NCBI GenBank assembly: GCA_023457495.1
Contig: JAEWLQ010000006.1
Coordinates: forward strand, 1 to 17,056
Length of the DNA: 17,056 nt
Reading direction: 5' to 3'
Source of the DNA: Pseudomonadota bacterium
GTDB lineage: Bacteria > Pseudomonadota > Gammaproteobacteria > Steroidobacterales > Steroidobacteraceae
The position numbers and the translations under genes are program-made. Shown here in pieces: positions 15,417-17,056 of the stretch. Numbering within the stretch: the stretch's first letter is position 1; every line of letters begins with the position of its first letter. The notes beneath the pieces were generated by a model. The model made no database searches. It saw only the letters and a program-made list of their open reading frames with translations, and was not told the origin of the DNA.

Positions 15417-15460
15417 GAGGTCTGTCCCCGTTTGCTAGGAAACGAGGAATGTCCCCATTA
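15417..15460. repeat. Intergenic repeat, copy B (overlaps cysB stop)
   Basis: GAGGTCTGTCCCCGTTTG begins the block (15417), and GAGGAATGTCCCCATTA ends it (15444-15460); only five bases separate the two conserved parts, against 20 in the copy at 6433. The final TTA (15458-15460) is the TAA stop of cysB on the minus strand. Confidence 0.85.
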
Positions 15461-16435
15461 GTCGTAGCGGGGGAGTTCGAGGGCGGAGATGAGTTTTTCG
15501 CGGGCGGCGGGGGTGGGCGCGGAGAGGATGCGGTCGATGCGGTCGCGGTTCAGGTGCGGCGCGAGGAGCTGGATGAAGTCGTACGTGAAGCCGCGCAGCA
15601 GCGCGCCCGATCGGAAACCGAGCCAGGTCACGTGTTGCGGGAAGAGATGCCCTGCCTCGACCACGGCCAGATCCTTCTCGTCATCGGGCTCGATCGCCAT
15701 GCTCGCGACGACGCCCACGCCGAGGCCAAGTCGCACGTAGGTCTTGATGACGTCCGCGTCGCGCGCGGTGAGTGACACGTTGGGCTCGAGCCCGGCGCGC
15801 GCGAACTGCTGGTGCAGCGAGGACGGGCCGGTGAAGCTGAACACGTAGGTGACGAGCGGATATTCGGCGAGTTGCTGCAGCGTCGGCTTGGCGATCTGCG
15901 CCAGCGGGTGGTCCTTCGGCACGATGATCTGCCGGTGCCACGAGTAGATAGGCAGCAGCACGAAGTCGGGAAACTTGTCCTGGCTGCCCGTGTTGATCGC
16001 GAAGTCGATGCGATCGAGGCTCGCCATCTCGGCGATCTGGTCGCTCGTGCCCTGGTGCAGGTGCAGCTGCACGTCGGGGTACTTCTGGCGGAAATCGCGG
16101 ATCACTCGCGGCAGCACGTAACGCGCCTGCGTGTGCGTGGTGCCGATCGACAGCGAGCCGCGATCGGACTGCTTGAGATCCTTGGCGAGAGACTTGAGCG
16201 CCTGCGCCTCGCGCAGCATGCGCAGCGCGCGCGCCGCCACTTCCTCGCCCGCCGGGGTCAGGCGTTTGAGCGCGCGTCCGTCACGCACGAACAGCGTCAG
16301 ACCCAGCTCCTCTTCGAGGAGCCGGATCTGCTTGCTGACGCCGGGCTGCGAGGTATGCAGCGCCTGCGCGGCGGTGGTGACGTTGAGGCCGTTCTGAACG
16401 ACGGCCGCGAGATATCGGAGTTGCTGCAGCTTCAA
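15458..16435 (-). CDS. cysB: LysR-family regulator CysB
   Basis: CysB activates sulfate-assimilation genes when N-acetylserine signals cysteine shortage. The protein has 325 residues (E. coli 324). The N-terminal winged helix-turn-helix covers about 1-60 (TTAAQALHTSQPGVSKQIR), followed by the linker helix and the effector domain. The ligand-loop residues T100, T102 and Q103 are kept in GTTHTQARY, as is DADVIKTYVRLGLGVGVVASMA (226-247). The N-terminus MKLQQLRYL matches the family exactly, so I accept a TTG start at 16435; the ATG further upstream is out of frame. It lies 33 bases below rpsJ on the same strand. The last codons run into a repeat that supplies the TAA. The likely target in this window is the cysD leader. 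Confidence 0.95.
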   Translation of the reverse strand: MKLQQLRYLAAVVQNGLNVTTAAQALHTSQPGVSKQIRLLEEELGLTLFVRDGRALKRLTPAGEEVAARALRMLREAQALKSLAKDLKQSDRGSLSIGTTHTQARYVLPRVIRDFRQKYPDVQLHLHQGTSDQIAEMASLDRIDFAINTGSQDKFPDFVLLPIYSWHRQIIVPKDHPLAQIAKPTLQQLAEYPLVTYVFSFTGPSSLHQQFARAGLEPNVSLTARDADVIKTYVRLGLGVGVVASMAIEPDDEKDLAVVEAGHLFPQHVTWLGFRSGALLRGFTYDFIQLLAPHLNRDRIDRILSAPTPAAREKLISALELPRYD

Positions 16436-16468
16436 AGGATACCCCCGGGCTGCAGCATACCCCTTTTG

Positions 16469-16780
16469 TTAGTTGAGCTTCAGCTGGACGTCGACGCCGG
16501 CGGGCAGCTCGAGCTTCATGAGCGCATCAACCGTCTTATCGGTCGGGTTGATGATGTCCATGATGCGCTTGTGCGTGCGCAGCTCGAACTGGTCGCGCGC
16601 GTCCTTGTCGGAGTGCGGCGAAACGAGCAGCGTGAAACGCTCCATCTTGGTCGGCAGCGGCACCGGACCCTTGACCGTGGCGCCCGTGCGCTTGGCGGTC
16701 TCGACGATCTCCTTGGCGGAGGTGTCGATGAGGCGATGGTCGAACGCCTTGAGGCGGATGCGGATGTTCTGATTGGCCAT
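16469..16780 (-). CDS. rpsJ: 30S ribosomal protein S10
   Basis: S10 is a protein of the small ribosomal subunit and the NusE partner in transcription antitermination. The 103-residue protein opens MANQNIRIRLKAFDHRLID and contains TAKRTGATVKGPVPLPT and FELRTHKRIMDI, all diagnostic. The ATG at 16780 is chosen because AGAAGGA (minus, 16796-16790) lies nine bases upstream; a TTG at 16786 is too close to it. It follows tuf as in most proteobacteria, but the next gene is cysB, not rplC. Confidence 0.97.
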   Translation of the reverse strand: MANQNIRIRLKAFDHRLIDTSAKEIVETAKRTGATVKGPVPLPTKMERFTLLVSPHSDKDARDQFELRTHKRIMDIINPTDKTVDALMKLELPAGVDVQLKLN

Positions 16781-16852
16781 GTTCAATTTTCCTTCTAAAG
16801 AGCGACTACGTAGTTAGGTACGCAGCAAGCGGTACTAAAAGCGTCTACCAAG

Positions 16853-16903
16853 AATGGGGTCAGGCACCATTTCGCGGAGCGAAATGGAGCCAGACCCCGT
16901 CAT
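16853..16903. repeat. Long imperfect hairpin between tuf and rpsJ
   Basis: The left arm AATGGGGTCAGGCACCATTT (continuing CGC to 16875), a three-base loop GGA, and the right arm from GCGAAATGG at 16879 through GCCAGACCCC to CATT at 16903 form a long, nearly perfect stem. Its GGGGTCAG/CAGACCCC core recalls the TGTCCCC blocks after cysH and cysB. It starts immediately after the tuf stop on the minus strand, so it may end or stabilise the tuf transcript, but it has no T run. Confidence 0.75.
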
Positions 16904-16904
16904 T

Positions 16905-17056
<152 letters not shown>

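Noticed and set aside
15346..15417. Short minus-strand coding-like tail (DPVHVRNMTAVEIRRTLDLK then stop)
   Set aside because: It looks protein-like and could be a gene remnant, but it is too short and has no recognised family or start.

Overview
The window is high-GC bacterial DNA, most likely from a gammaproteobacterium of the Xanthomonadales/Nevskiales/Steroidobacterales type. The reasons are a gammaproteobacterial-style CysB, PAPS-type sulfate assimilation genes (cysDNC-JIH), a full-length CysG, and an IntI of the xanthomonad/chromosomal kind. The genus cannot be read from the sequence.

Region 1 (1-2411) is an integron. An intact IntI tyrosine recombinase (1455-2411, +) points away from an attI region and two leftward gene cassettes. 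Cassette 1 (about 783-1324) carries a small membrane protein and a textbook attC site at 777-864. Cassette 2 carries a secreted protein of unknown function. Its own attC is not found; instead the far left edge holds short direct repeats that look like an insertion-sequence end. The cassettes look richer in A/T than the rest.

Region 2 (2426-6296, all -) is a siroheme module read hemCD-like, hemB-like, cysG, with overlapping stops and starts. The HemB and HemC proteins are strongly divergent. The HemC-like protein lacks the cysteine that normally holds the dipyrromethane cofactor and carries a HemD-like C-terminal half.

Region 3 (6497-13842, all -) is the sulfate-assimilation operon cysD-cysNC-cysJ-cysI-cysH, tightly coupled by overlapping or abutting genes. 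It makes APS, then PAPS, then sulfite, then sulfide; the sulfite reductase CysI uses the siroheme that region 2 supplies. A candidate CysB box and two hairpins, one terminator-like, lie in the cysD leader.

Region 4 (14040-16435) holds a thioredoxin-reductase-like flavoprotein with a CPYC centre (-), a small amphi-Trp domain protein (+), and the regulator CysB (-, TTG start).

Region 5 (16469-17056) holds ribosomal protein S10 and the 3' end of EF-Tu (-). Here rpsJ is followed by cysB instead of rplC, so the usual S10 operon is broken. Three related intergenic repeats with GGGGAC/GGGGTC cores sit at gene ends: after cysH, after cysB and between tuf and rpsJ. Two of them supply the stop codon of the adjoining gene.
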